DNA from: Sphingobacterium sp. SRCM116780
Lineage (GTDB): Bacteria; Bacteroidota; Bacteroidia; Sphingobacteriales; Sphingobacteriaceae
Length of the DNA: 64,000 bases
Direction: 5' to 3'
Assembly: GCF_021442025.1 (NCBI RefSeq)
Contig: NZ_CP090446.1
Location: 2,170,001-2,234,000, forward strand
The notes beneath the pieces were generated by a model. The model saw only the letters and a program-made list of their open reading frames with translations, did not search any database and was not told the DNA's origin. Shown piece after piece: positions 17,355 through 25,021 of the stretch (the stretch's first letter is position 1; every line of letters begins with the position of its first letter). The translations under genes and the position numbers were made by a program.

Positions 17355-18422
17355 ATGTTAAAAAATAAAACACATACGACTAGTTCAGTAATGGTTCTAA
17401 TGGCTTATGCTGTTGTGTATATTGTGTGGGGTTCGACATTTTTCTTTATTGAGAAAACACTTCACAGTTTTTCTCCTTTTATTTTAGGATCTTTTCGATT
17501 CGCTACAGCAAGTCTTTTATTAATGACCTACTGTATCATAAAAGGTTATAAGATTTTCAATAAAAAAGCTATTCGCGATTCTTTTATCGTCGGTTTTTTA
17601 TTACTATTCGTTGATATGGGTGGTTTAATATGGGCCGAACAATACGTTTCCGGAGGTGTGGCAGCTATCATCGCTGCTGCTGCTGCAATTTGGTTTGTAT
17701 TATTAGATAAACCCAAATGGAAAGAAAACTTTAGGAGTAAGACAACCATTATTGGTTTAATTTTAGGTTTTTTAGGGGTTGTACTTCTTTTTGCTGAACA
17801 AATTGTAGCTAGTAATTCATCTTCAAATAAAGAAATAACCGTTATTGCTTTAATTGTTATGGTGCTAGGTTCCATCGCTTGGACAATGGGTTCTCTTTAT
17901 TCTAAATATCAAAAGAAAACGGAGAAAGAAGAAAAAGAAGATTTACACGTAATGGTGAAAACGGCATGGCAAATGGTTATCGCTGGTGTTCTATTCACGA
18001 TCGTCGCAACCTTTAATGGTGAATTCGCACGTTTTAACTTTGAGCAAGTTGCTCCGATGGACTGGTTCAATTTATCTTATTTAATTCTTTTTGGATCTAT
18101 TTTAGCATTCAGCTCTTACATTTGGTTACTTCAAGTAAGGCCTGCAACTGAAGTCAGCACTTACGCCTATGTAAATCCAATTGTAGCATTGGTACTTAGT
18201 TATTTCTTCAGTAGCCATGCCGTTACTTCTGTACAGATTATCGGTCTGGTTGTGATATTATTTTCTGTTCTACTTATGAATTGGAAATTGTATAAAAACA
18301 ACAAAATGGTAGCAAAAATAACAAAGACTACCATAGCAGATCGTAGGAAGTCTATAAAATTGAGAAATCAACGAGATGCTGTTGCTAGAAAAGATCATAA
18401 AAAAACTGAACTTACAAGCTAA
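17355..18422 (+). CDS. EamA/DMT-family transporter
   Basis: 355 residues, with about ten membrane segments in two EamA repeats (about 12-150 and 165-315). 'YIVWGSTFFFIEK' at the start and 'SILAFSSYIWLLQ...VSTYAYVNPIVAL' in the second repeat are characteristic of this family. A strongly basic tail (about 320-355) faces the cytosol. A rare Shine-Dalgarno (AAGGAG) stands about 8 bases before the ATG. Many EamA proteins export amino acids or small metabolites, and the paired Lrp gene supports an amino-acid-like substrate, but this is inference. Confidence 0.9.
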   Translation: MLKNKTHTTSSVMVLMAYAVVYIVWGSTFFFIEKTLHSFSPFILGSFRFATASLLLMTYCIIKGYKIFNKKAIRDSFIVGFLLLFVDMGGLIWAEQYVSGGVAAIIAAAAAIWFVLLDKPKWKENFRSKTTIIGLILGFLGVVLLFAEQIVASNSSSNKEITVIALIVMVLGSIAWTMGSLYSKYQKKTEKEEKEDLHVMVKTAWQMVIAGVLFTIVATFNGEFARFNFEQVAPMDWFNLSYLILFGSILAFSSYIWLLQVRPATEVSTYAYVNPIVALVLSYFFSSHAVTSVQIIGLVVILFSVLLMNWKLYKNNKMVAKITKTTIADRRKSIKLRNQRDAVARKDHKKTELTS

Positions 18423-18451
18423 AAACAACACTTCTTTTTCATATAGATAAT

Positions 18452-18480
18452 AAAAGCTTAACAAAATGTTGAGCTTTTAT
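18452..18480 (+). terminator. terminator after the EamA gene
   Basis: AAAAGCTTAACA (18452-18463) pairs with TGTTGAGCTTTT (18467-18478), with one G-U pair and a 3-base loop. Confidence 0.75.
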
Positions 18481-18484
18481 TGTC

Positions 18485-18492
18485 TACATTTG
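18485..18492 (+). promoter_or_regulatory. -7 promoter box for the split 5'-nucleotidase operon
   Basis: TACATTTG, 26 bases before the ATG at 18519. It rules out a start at the TTG at 18480, which lies upstream of it. Confidence 0.65.
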
Positions 18493-18518
18493 TATCGAAA
18501 AATTACTTATTACATACA

Positions 18519-19280
18519 ATGAAACTACTTAAACATCAACTTCAATATGTAACCTTCGGGATTTTAGCGGTCTTACTTAGCATATCCTGTAGTAAAAGGT
18601 TGAGCCCTACTCAAAAGGATTTTAAACAATACGAAATCAACAAAAATACAAGTGATGATGATGCAATTGTAGCCATTTATACGCCTTATAAACAGCAGAT
18701 GCAGGCCGAGATGAATAGAGTGATCGGATTTTCTGAATTCGCGCTGACAAAAGAAAAAGCTCCTGAAACTTTAATGGGAAATTTTTTCACACAGGCTTTA
18801 ATGGATGCGAGTGAAAGAGTCAATAATAAAGCCGATATCGCTTTTGCTACAAAAGGAGGAATTCGGAATGAGATCAAAGCTGGAGAAATTACAGTTGAAA
18901 ATGTATTTGAGGTGATGCCATTTGAAAACCAATTAACAATCATTGAGTTGAATGGAGAACAAATTCAAAAACTTGCCGAGTTTATTGCTGCAACTGCTGG
19001 ACAACCTGTTACGGGTCTATCGTTATCTATACAAAATAAACAACCGATAGCTATCCAAATACAGGGTAAAAATTTGGATAAGAATAAGGTATACAAAGTT
19101 GTAACGTATGATTATCTTGCTAATGGTGGCGATAATTTAGATTTATTCACCCATGCACTCAAGAGAAATGATTATCCTCAAAAAGTAAGAGAAAGTTTGA
19201 TGGATTACATTTCGAATTTTACTAAAAATGGTCAAAAAATAAAAATGCAATTAGATGGAAGAGTTAAAATTATTAAATAG
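18519..19280 (+). CDS. 5'-nucleotidase C-terminal-domain lipoprotein
   Basis: 253 residues. Signal peptide and lipobox ('LLSISC') mark it as an exported lipoprotein. The body matches the substrate-binding C-terminal domain of UshA-type 5'-nucleotidases: 'IAFATKGGIRNEIKAGEITV', 'VFEVMPFENQLTIIELNG' and 'VVTYDYLANGGDNLDLF'. The metallophosphatase half is missing here and is encoded by the next gene, which overlaps by 26 bases in another frame. Together the two should form one periplasmic nucleotidase. The ATG start is preferred over the TTG at 18480, which precedes the promoter box. Confidence 0.88.
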   Translation: MKLLKHQLQYVTFGILAVLLSISCSKRLSPTQKDFKQYEINKNTSDDDAIVAIYTPYKQQMQAEMNRVIGFSEFALTKEKAPETLMGNFFTQALMDASERVNNKADIAFATKGGIRNEIKAGEITVENVFEVMPFENQLTIIELNGEQIQKLAEFIAATAGQPVTGLSLSIQNKQPIAIQIQGKNLDKNKVYKVVTYDYLANGGDNLDLFTHALKRNDYPQKVRESLMDYISNFTKNGQKIKMQLDGRVKIIK

Positions 19281-20214
19281 AAGAAACTTTCTAAAAACAG
19301 CGGGTAATCTTTCCGCTATTGCAGCATTCAGTACATTACCATTTGCATCTTTTGCTGATTCAAAAAAAGTCAAATTAACGATTTTACATACCAATGATGT
19401 TCATAGCCGAATTGAACCCTTCCCTCTAGATGGAGGAAGATATCAAGGTCTAGGAGGAGTTGCCCGTCGCAGTACGTTAATTAATACCATAAGAAGTGAG
19501 GAATCACATGTTCTTTTATTAGATGCCGGAGACATGTTTCAAGGAACCCCATATTTCAACATGTTTGGTGGAAAATTAGAGCTTGATCTCATGACGAAAT
19601 TGGGATACGATGCGGGGACTTTTGGTAATCATGAATTTGACAATGGACTAAACGGTTTAGTTAAATATTTAGATCATGCAAAATTTCCATTTTTAACAGC
19701 AAACTATGACTTTAAAGGAACAGTTTTAGAAGGTAAAACGCAAGAGTTTACAATCTTTAAAAAAGCAGGTGTCAAAATTGGCGTTTTCGGCCTTGGAGTT
19801 GATATTGAAGGTCTTGTTGATCCGAATAACTTTAAAGGCATGAAATATTTAGATCCAATTTCGGTTTCTAATCGTGTCGTGAAGGAGCTAAAAGAAAAAC
19901 ATAAATGCGATTTAATTATTTGCTTGTCTCATCTGGGCTATCAATATGAAAGTGATAAAGTTTCCGATCTTGTTTTAGCGGCTGAAACAAGTGATATCGA
20001 CTTGATCATCGGTGGACATACGCATACATTCTTAAAAGAACCAACTTTTATAACCAACTTAAAGGGCACAAAAACAGCTGTTAATCAAGTTGGCTTTGCT
20101 GGTATTAATTTAGGAAGAATTGATATTATTTTTGAACCATCAACGGGCAAAAAAAATATACTAGCCGCTAGTTATGAAATTAATAATTCTTTGGAAGACG
20201 CACAATTAGTATAA
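19255..20214 (+). CDS. 5'-nucleotidase metallophosphatase half with Tat-like signal
   Basis: 319 residues. The N-terminus 'NRRNFLKTAG' followed by a hydrophobic stretch is a twin-arginine export signal. The catalytic domain shows the calcineurin-like metal ligands: 'ILHTNDVHSRIEP' (D, H), 'LLLDAGDMFQGTP' (D), 'GTFGNHEFDNG' (N, H), 'CLSHLG' and 'IGGHTHT'. It hydrolyses nucleotides or related phosphoesters outside the cytoplasm. It lacks the C-terminal substrate domain, which the overlapping upstream gene supplies: the two UshA domains are in separate genes and in reversed order. Confidence 0.92.
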   Translation: MEELKLLNRRNFLKTAGNLSAIAAFSTLPFASFADSKKVKLTILHTNDVHSRIEPFPLDGGRYQGLGGVARRSTLINTIRSEESHVLLLDAGDMFQGTPYFNMFGGKLELDLMTKLGYDAGTFGNHEFDNGLNGLVKYLDHAKFPFLTANYDFKGTVLEGKTQEFTIFKKAGVKIGVFGLGVDIEGLVDPNNFKGMKYLDPISVSNRVVKELKEKHKCDLIICLSHLGYQYESDKVSDLVLAAETSDIDLIIGGHTHTFLKEPTFITNLKGTKTAVNQVGFAGINLGRIDIIFEPSTGKKNILAASYEINNSLEDAQLV

Positions 20215-20230
20215 TTATACATTTCTCATA

Positions 20231-20270
20231 AAGCCAAAGAAAACAGAAGCTGTATTTCTTTGGCTTTTTT
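20231..20270 (+). terminator. terminator after the 5'-nucleotidase operon
   Basis: AAGCCAAAGAAA (20231-20242) pairs with 20255-20266 and is followed by a T run. The MFS gene begins only 12 bases later, so some readthrough is likely. Confidence 0.85.
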
Positions 20271-20281
20271 ACATATTTAAA

Positions 20282-21493
20282 TTGAAAAAACTTTTATCTA
20301 TTTATATAGACTCCTTTAGAGGACTTTCTCAATCTGCATGGCTGCTTGCTATTGTTATGTTGATCAATAGAATGGGGAGCATGGTTATCCCTTTTCTTGG
20401 AATTTACATGACCAAAGCTTTAGGATTCGACATTAAGCAAGTTGGTATTGTCTTGATGTGTTTTGGAGGAGGATCCGTGTGCGGATCTTATATTGGAGGT
20501 TGGTTGACAGATAAGTTTGGAAGCTTCAAAGTTCAGCTTACGAGTTTGGTATTAGCTGCTCCATTATTTTTGATTACTCCTTATTTCAAGACTGTAACGT
20601 CATTAGGTATTATGATTTTTATACTCAGTACCGTTTTTGACGCTTTCAGACCTGCAAACTCCGTCTCGGTAGCGAGTTATGCTAAACCTGAAAATATAAC
20701 ACGTGCGTTTTCTTTGAATCGGTTGGCTGTCAATTTGGGGTTTTCTATTGGTCCTGCTGTTGGTGGTTTTTTAGCGGGTATATCGTTTAATTGGATATTT
20801 TATGGAAATGCAATGGCAGCAACAGCAGCAGCTGTTGTTTTCTTTCTCTTTTTCTACAAAAAAGAAAAGAATAATCTGAAAGCTTTAAAAAATTCAGCAA
20901 TTGCAATAACAACTCACGATAAAAAAGAAAGAAACCCATATAAAGATGGACCTTTTATCATCTTTAATATCTTATGTTGTATATTTTCACTATGCTTCTT
21001 TCAGCTTATATCTACACTTCCAATCTTCTACAGAGAGGTTCATCATCTCAATGAACATCAGATTGGATTCTTAATGGGTTGGAGTGGATTCATCATTGTA
21101 TTATTAGAAATGTTTATTGTTCATATTGCTGAAAATAGACTTTCCTTAACAAAAACATTAGTTTTAGGTACTATCTTTTGTTCTATTTCCTATGCCATGT
21201 TTAATATCCACGCAGGATTGTTCATGTTATATGTGACCTTTTTTATTTTTGGTATAGGAGAAATGTTAACCTTACCTTTTATGGCTACGGCATCAATAAA
21301 TAGATCAACACCTAAAACACAAGGAGCATATATGGGGTTTAACTCCCTTGCCTTTTCTGCCGCGAATATATTTTCTCCTCTATTGGGTACGAATATCGTT
21401 GGTACTTATGGATTCACAACACTTTGGTGGTGCACCTCAGCACTTTTAGCCCTTACAGCTGTTGGATTCTATTTTGTATTAAAGCGCTTATAA
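20282..21493 (+). CDS. MFS transporter, drug-resistance type
   Basis: 403 residues, twelve predicted membrane segments. The loop between segments 2 and 3 has the MFS motif 'GGWLTDKFGSFKVQ'. Start is TTG at 20282: the first ATG codons lie inside membrane segment 1, so a later start would break the protein. No promoter box is visible, so it probably depends on readthrough from the nucleotidase operon. Substrate unknown; relatives are annotated as multidrug or sugar efflux. Confidence 0.85.
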   Translation: MKKLLSIYIDSFRGLSQSAWLLAIVMLINRMGSMVIPFLGIYMTKALGFDIKQVGIVLMCFGGGSVCGSYIGGWLTDKFGSFKVQLTSLVLAAPLFLITPYFKTVTSLGIMIFILSTVFDAFRPANSVSVASYAKPENITRAFSLNRLAVNLGFSIGPAVGGFLAGISFNWIFYGNAMAATAAAVVFFLFFYKKEKNNLKALKNSAIAITTHDKKERNPYKDGPFIIFNILCCIFSLCFFQLISTLPIFYREVHHLNEHQIGFLMGWSGFIIVLLEMFIVHIAENRLSLTKTLVLGTIFCSISYAMFNIHAGLFMLYVTFFIFGIGEMLTLPFMATASINRSTPKTQGAYMGFNSLAFSAANIFSPLLGTNIVGTYGFTTLWWCTSALLALTAVGFYFVLKRL

Positions 21494-21495
21494 AA

Positions 21496-21547
21496 CAATA
21501 TAAAGAAAGAGGCTCGATATTGAATTATCGAGCCTCTTTCTTTATAT
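21496..21547. terminator. bidirectional terminator between MFS and purF-type genes
   Basis: A perfect 23-bp inverted repeat (21496-21518 with 21525-21547), GC-rich near the loop (GAGGCTCGATA) and AT-rich at both ends, serving both converging genes. Confidence 0.9.
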
Positions 21548-21561
21548 TAATATTTCCAAAA

Positions 21562-23472
21562 CTAACTACTGAAGTAAGCTCTTACATTCTTACCTTCAAC
21601 CCAGTTCATAAAAGCTTTATTCACAACTTTATTTCCACCTGGAGTAGGATAATTACCTGAGAAATACCAATCTCCTTTATGATCAGGACAAGCGATATGT
21701 AAGTTGTCTAAAGTTTGGAAGATAACTTTAACTTTCGCCTTTAAATGATGAGGAGTTATGATTTTCGCTATTTCCTCTGAAATTTCATCATCAGTAAATG
21801 GTTCATAGATCTCTTGTACGTAATTTTCGATATCTTCCACCTCTGCTGTTATAGATAAAACACATTTTTGATATACTTCATCAATGATATGTGCCAAACC
21901 ACGTTGTCTTAATAAAGATATAGCTGCTTCAAATGCAACAAACTCGCCCATTCTTGACATGTCGATACCATAACAATCTGGGTAACGAATCTGAGGTGCT
22001 GATGATACGATGACAATTTTCTTAGGATTTAGACGATCTAAGATGGTTAAAATACTTTGTTTTAAAGTTGTTCCTCGTACAATAGAATCATCAATAGCAA
22101 CGATCGTATCTTCGTGATCTTTCACAATGCCATACGTGGTATCATAAACATGTTGCACCATATCATTACGGTCAGCATCTTGTGTGATAAAAGTGCGAAG
22201 CTTAGCATCTTTCACATTCAACTTCTCAAAGCGAGGGTGAATATTCAAAATGTCTTCTAACTCTCCATCTTCAATTTTGTCTGAACGATTTAATAGTGCA
22301 TCTTTTTGAAAATCTCTTACATAGGTATTGATGCCATCCATCAATCCATAATAGGAAACCTCAGCTGTATTGGGAATAAAAGAGAATACCGTATTTTTAA
22401 TATTGTTGTCGATTGCCTCTAATACTTGTGGGCATAAAAGGCGTCCCAGTTGTTTACGTTCTTTATAAATATCAGCGTCTGAACCTCTAGAAAAATAGAT
22501 ACGCTCGAAAGAGCATGATTTCTGTTCAACAGGTTCTCTAAACATTTCTTCTGTAACCGTTCCATCTTTTTTAGCAATCAAAGCATGACCAGGTTTTATT
22601 TCCTTTACTTTATCGATCGAAACATTGAATGCGGTCTGAATAACAGGTCTTTCTGAGGTAACAACAAGCACTTCATCATCTTTATAATAATATGCTGGAC
22701 GTATACCTGCAGGGTCACGCATCACAAATGCATCTCCATGACCAAATATACCTGCAATGGTATATCCACCATCCCAAGTTTTTGCGGAACGTGTTAAAAT
22801 TTTAGGAACATCTATATTTTTAGCGATTAAAGAGCTTATTTCAATATTAGAATATCCTTCTTTTTTAAACTTATCAAACAGATCTTGATTTTCATCATCT
22901 AAGAAATGTCCAATTTTTTCCAGAACAGTAATCGTATCTGCTTTTTCTTTAGGATGTTGTCCCAATTCGTATAATTGTTGCAATAACTCATCAACATTTG
23001 TCATGTTAAAATTACCTGCAACAACCAAGTTACGAGACATCCAGTTATTTTGTCTTAAAAATGGATGACAACTTTCAATGCTATTTTTGCCATGTGTGCC
23101 ATAGCGTAAGTGGCCCAATAACACTTCACCCGTAAAACTTACATTATCCTTTAACCATTGTGTATCCTTAGATTCCTCTGGATAAACCTTTTGTACTGCA
23201 GCAAATTTCTTTTGAACGTATTCAAAAATATCTGCTACGGCATTTGCCCCCATTGCTCTATAACGAGAAATGTATCTGTTTCCAGGTTTAACATCGAATT
23301 TGATAGTTGCAATACCAGCACCGTCTTGTCCACGGTTGTGTTGCTTTTCCATCAATAGGTACAGCTTATTAATGCCGTAGTAAGGCGTACCATATTTTTC
23401 CTGATAATAAGAAAGGGGTTTTAACAGTCGAATAAGTGCTATTCCGCACTCGTGTTTAATAGAGTCGCTCAT
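21562..23472 (-). CDS. purF: amidophosphoribosyltransferase, long Bacteroidota form
   Basis: 636 residues, longer than E. coli PurF (about 505). The N-terminal glutaminase domain begins with 'HECGIALIRL', Cys9 being the nucleophile after a short propeptide; 'HNRGQDGAGIA' and 'GHLRYGTHG' are class II amidotransferase motifs. The C-terminal phosphoribosyltransferase domain has the PRPP loop 'IVAIDDSIVRGTTLKQS'. It makes phosphoribosylamine from PRPP and glutamine, the first purine step. Many relatives of this phylum hold both this long form and a standard PurF, so this copy may be a paralog. purN is 740 bases away. A palindrome abuts its promoter. Confidence 0.85.
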   Translation of the reverse strand: MSDSIKHECGIALIRLLKPLSYYQEKYGTPYYGINKLYLLMEKQHNRGQDGAGIATIKFDVKPGNRYISRYRAMGANAVADIFEYVQKKFAAVQKVYPEESKDTQWLKDNVSFTGEVLLGHLRYGTHGKNSIESCHPFLRQNNWMSRNLVVAGNFNMTNVDELLQQLYELGQHPKEKADTITVLEKIGHFLDDENQDLFDKFKKEGYSNIEISSLIAKNIDVPKILTRSAKTWDGGYTIAGIFGHGDAFVMRDPAGIRPAYYYKDDEVLVVTSERPVIQTAFNVSIDKVKEIKPGHALIAKKDGTVTEEMFREPVEQKSCSFERIYFSRGSDADIYKERKQLGRLLCPQVLEAIDNNIKNTVFSFIPNTAEVSYYGLMDGINTYVRDFQKDALLNRSDKIEDGELEDILNIHPRFEKLNVKDAKLRTFITQDADRNDMVQHVYDTTYGIVKDHEDTIVAIDDSIVRGTTLKQSILTILDRLNPKKIVIVSSAPQIRYPDCYGIDMSRMGEFVAFEAAISLLRQRGLAHIIDEVYQKCVLSITAEVEDIENYVQEIYEPFTDDEISEEIAKIITPHHLKAKVKVIFQTLDNLHIACPDHKGDWYFSGNYPTPGGNKVVNKAFMNWVEGKNVRAYFSS

Positions 23473-23489
23473 ATCTTGATTTGATGTCG

Positions 23490-23497
23490 CAAAAATA
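23490..23497 (-). promoter_or_regulatory. -7 promoter box for the purF-type gene
   Basis: On the minus strand TATTTTTG, 17 bases before the start at 23472. Confidence 0.65.
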
Positions 23498-23519
23498 ACA
23501 AATAATTATAATTATTTGT
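23498..23519. promoter_or_regulatory. perfect 22-bp palindrome next to the purF-type promoter
   Basis: Left half ACAAATAATTA is exactly complementary to the right half, with no spacer. It directly abuts the -7 box on its upstream side, where a repressor or activator would act. The repressor is unknown; low GC makes chance symmetry less improbable than usual. Confidence 0.5.
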
Positions 23520-23580
23520 ATTAAAAACGACACCTACGTATAAAAATTACAACTAGAAGACAACCAGATTATTGGCAAGT

Positions 23581-24069
23581 TTATGGAAGTGCAACTTGCA
23601 ATTTCTTAACATCATCTTCACCATCTAAATGTTTGAGTAGTTTTTTTGTCTTTGCATCATAGATATAAATAGAGGGAGTCTGCGTAGGTTTAAACAATTC
23701 TATAAATTGACCATCTGGGTCATGAATAAACGTAACTTGATTATTTGGTTTCAATTTCTTAGCAAACATATTAATAAAACCTTCCACATATTCCCGATCA
23801 TTCATGGATATAAAATAGAATTTCACATTTTTAAAAGTATCGATATGTTGAGCAATCCCCGCTCCCATTTTCTGGCAATGGCTGCATCCTGTATCATAAT
23901 AATTAAAAACAATAACACCATCTTTAGGTAAATCTTTTTGTGTAAAACGTTTACAGGTGAAAACTTCTGTAAGCGAAAATGCTGGCATTTGAACTGAAGA
24001 TTGCGCACAAACAATTTGGCAAGAAAAGAACAATAAAGCAATAAAAAATAGTTGAAAAGATTTCATCAT
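23581..24069 (-). CDS. exported thioredoxin-like protein (TlpA/redoxin type)
   Basis: 162 residues with a signal peptide (residues 1-22, ending VCAQ), placing the protein in the periplasm. The active site is 'GCSHC' (CxxC, about residues 61-65) after the strand 'VIVFNYYDT'; the cis-proline region is 'TQTPSIYIYD'. It should be a thiol-disulfide oxidoreductase or reductase partner. The CSHC motif resembles other Bacteroidota TlpA proteins. Own promoter box 16 bases upstream; purN diverges from it. Confidence 0.85.
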   Translation of the reverse strand: MMKSFQLFFIALLFFSCQIVCAQSSVQMPAFSLTEVFTCKRFTQKDLPKDGVIVFNYYDTGCSHCQKMGAGIAQHIDTFKNVKFYFISMNDREYVEGFINMFAKKLKPNNQVTFIHDPDGQFIELFKPTQTPSIYIYDAKTKKLLKHLDGEDDVKKLQVALP

Positions 24070-24085
24070 ATTCAGAAATAAAAAA

Positions 24086-24093
24086 CAAATTTA
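24086..24093 (-). promoter_or_regulatory. -7 promoter box for the thioredoxin-like gene
   Basis: On the minus strand TAAATTTG, an exact TAnnTTTG match, 16 bases before the start. Confidence 0.55.
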
Positions 24094-24164
24094 TAATCTT
24101 TAAATATACATGACAGAATGTGTACATTAAACATTATCTGTTAGTTTTTTTACAAAAAATACCG

Positions 24165-24172
24165 TAAGTTTG
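24165..24172 (+). promoter_or_regulatory. -7 promoter box for purN
   Basis: TAAGTTTG, exact match; leaves a leader of about 40 bases before the GTG at 24214. Confidence 0.55.
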
Positions 24173-24213
24173 GTTGATTTACTTTTTTTGAACGTCATTT
24201 AACACAATTAACT

Positions 24214-24786
24214 GTGAAAAAACGTATTGCCATATTTGCTTCAGGTTCTGGCTCTAATGCCCAAAAAATAATGGAATATTTTAAATATTCTGAAGACGCT
24301 GAAATCTCTTTAGTTTTGAGTAATAATCCTGATGCTTATGTTATCCAAAGAGCTGATAATTTCGAAATCCCTTCCCACATTTTTGATAGAGATGAATTTT
24401 ATAGATCGGAACAAATTGTCAATATGCTAAAAAATTTAAACATTGATTTAATTGTTTTAGCAGGATTTCTTTGGTTGGTACCTGATAATCTTTTAAAAGC
24501 ATTCCCAAATAAAATCATTAATATACATCCTGCTCTACTTCCCAAATATGGCGGTAAAGGCATGTATGGAGATCATGTCCATAAAGCTGTATTAGCAAAT
24601 AAGGAAGCTGAACATGGTATTACCATCCATTTTGCAAATGAGCATTTTGATGAAGGAGAAATCATTTATCAAGGTAGGTTCAAAATAGAACCAAATGACA
24701 CTTTAGAAGTTATTAAGTTCAAAGGACAGCAACTTGAACATCAACAATATCCAAAAGTTATTGACAGCTTGATAAAAAAGATGTAG
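24214..24786 (+). CDS. purN: phosphoribosylglycinamide formyltransferase
   Basis: 190 residues, the normal PurN length. 'IAIFASGSGSNAQKIMEYF' binds the substrate phosphate; the catalytic Asn and His are in 'IINIHPALLPKYGGKG', and the catalytic Asp is in 'HFDEGEII'. It transfers a formyl group from 10-formyl-tetrahydrofolate to GAR, the third purine step. Start is GTG: no ATG near the beginning keeps the glycine-rich loop. Close to the purF-type gene, though the strands differ. Confidence 0.95.
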   Translation: MKKRIAIFASGSGSNAQKIMEYFKYSEDAEISLVLSNNPDAYVIQRADNFEIPSHIFDRDEFYRSEQIVNMLKNLNIDLIVLAGFLWLVPDNLLKAFPNKIINIHPALLPKYGGKGMYGDHVHKAVLANKEAEHGITIHFANEHFDEGEIIYQGRFKIEPNDTLEVIKFKGQQLEHQQYPKVIDSLIKKM

Positions 24787-24825
24787 TTTAACATTTTTTT
24801 ATTTAGACTGTTTACAAATAATATA

Positions 24826-24833
24826 TATCTTTG
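24826..24833 (+). promoter_or_regulatory. -7 promoter box for the Cys-rich small gene
   Basis: TATCTTTG, exact match, only 4 bases before the ATG at 24838; the transcript would be leaderless. Confidence 0.65.
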
Positions 24834-24837
24834 CAAT

Positions 24838-25017
24838 ATGAATACGTCAGAATTGCAAAACGATAGTTATCAAGATACATTTTCAAAGGAGAAAATAGAT
24901 TTTTGCGCGGATTCAAAAGCATTAAATCCATTTTCTCCTTTTTCATGTGCCTGCTTTAAGAAATGTTGTAAGAAATATAAAAAAGGGAATCGTTGTGGAA
25001 AATGTCCAAAGCGATAA
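24838..25017 (+). CDS. Cys-rich basic small protein, 59 residues
   Basis: Sixty codons from ATG to TAA. The first half is plain and polar; the second half is 'SPFSCACFKKCCKKYKKG' followed by 'NRCGKCPKR'. Cysteines fall at 23, 37, 39, 43, 44, 53 and 56 and lysines abound, so the tail may bind a metal ion or nucleic acid. No signal peptide or membrane segment. Real-gene support: exact promoter box just before the start, and a stop immediately before the convergent MFS gene. I do not know a named family. Confidence 0.7.
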   Translation: MNTSELQNDSYQDTFSKEKIDFCADSKALNPFSPFSCACFKKCCKKYKKGNRCGKCPKR

Positions 25018-25021
25018 GTAA

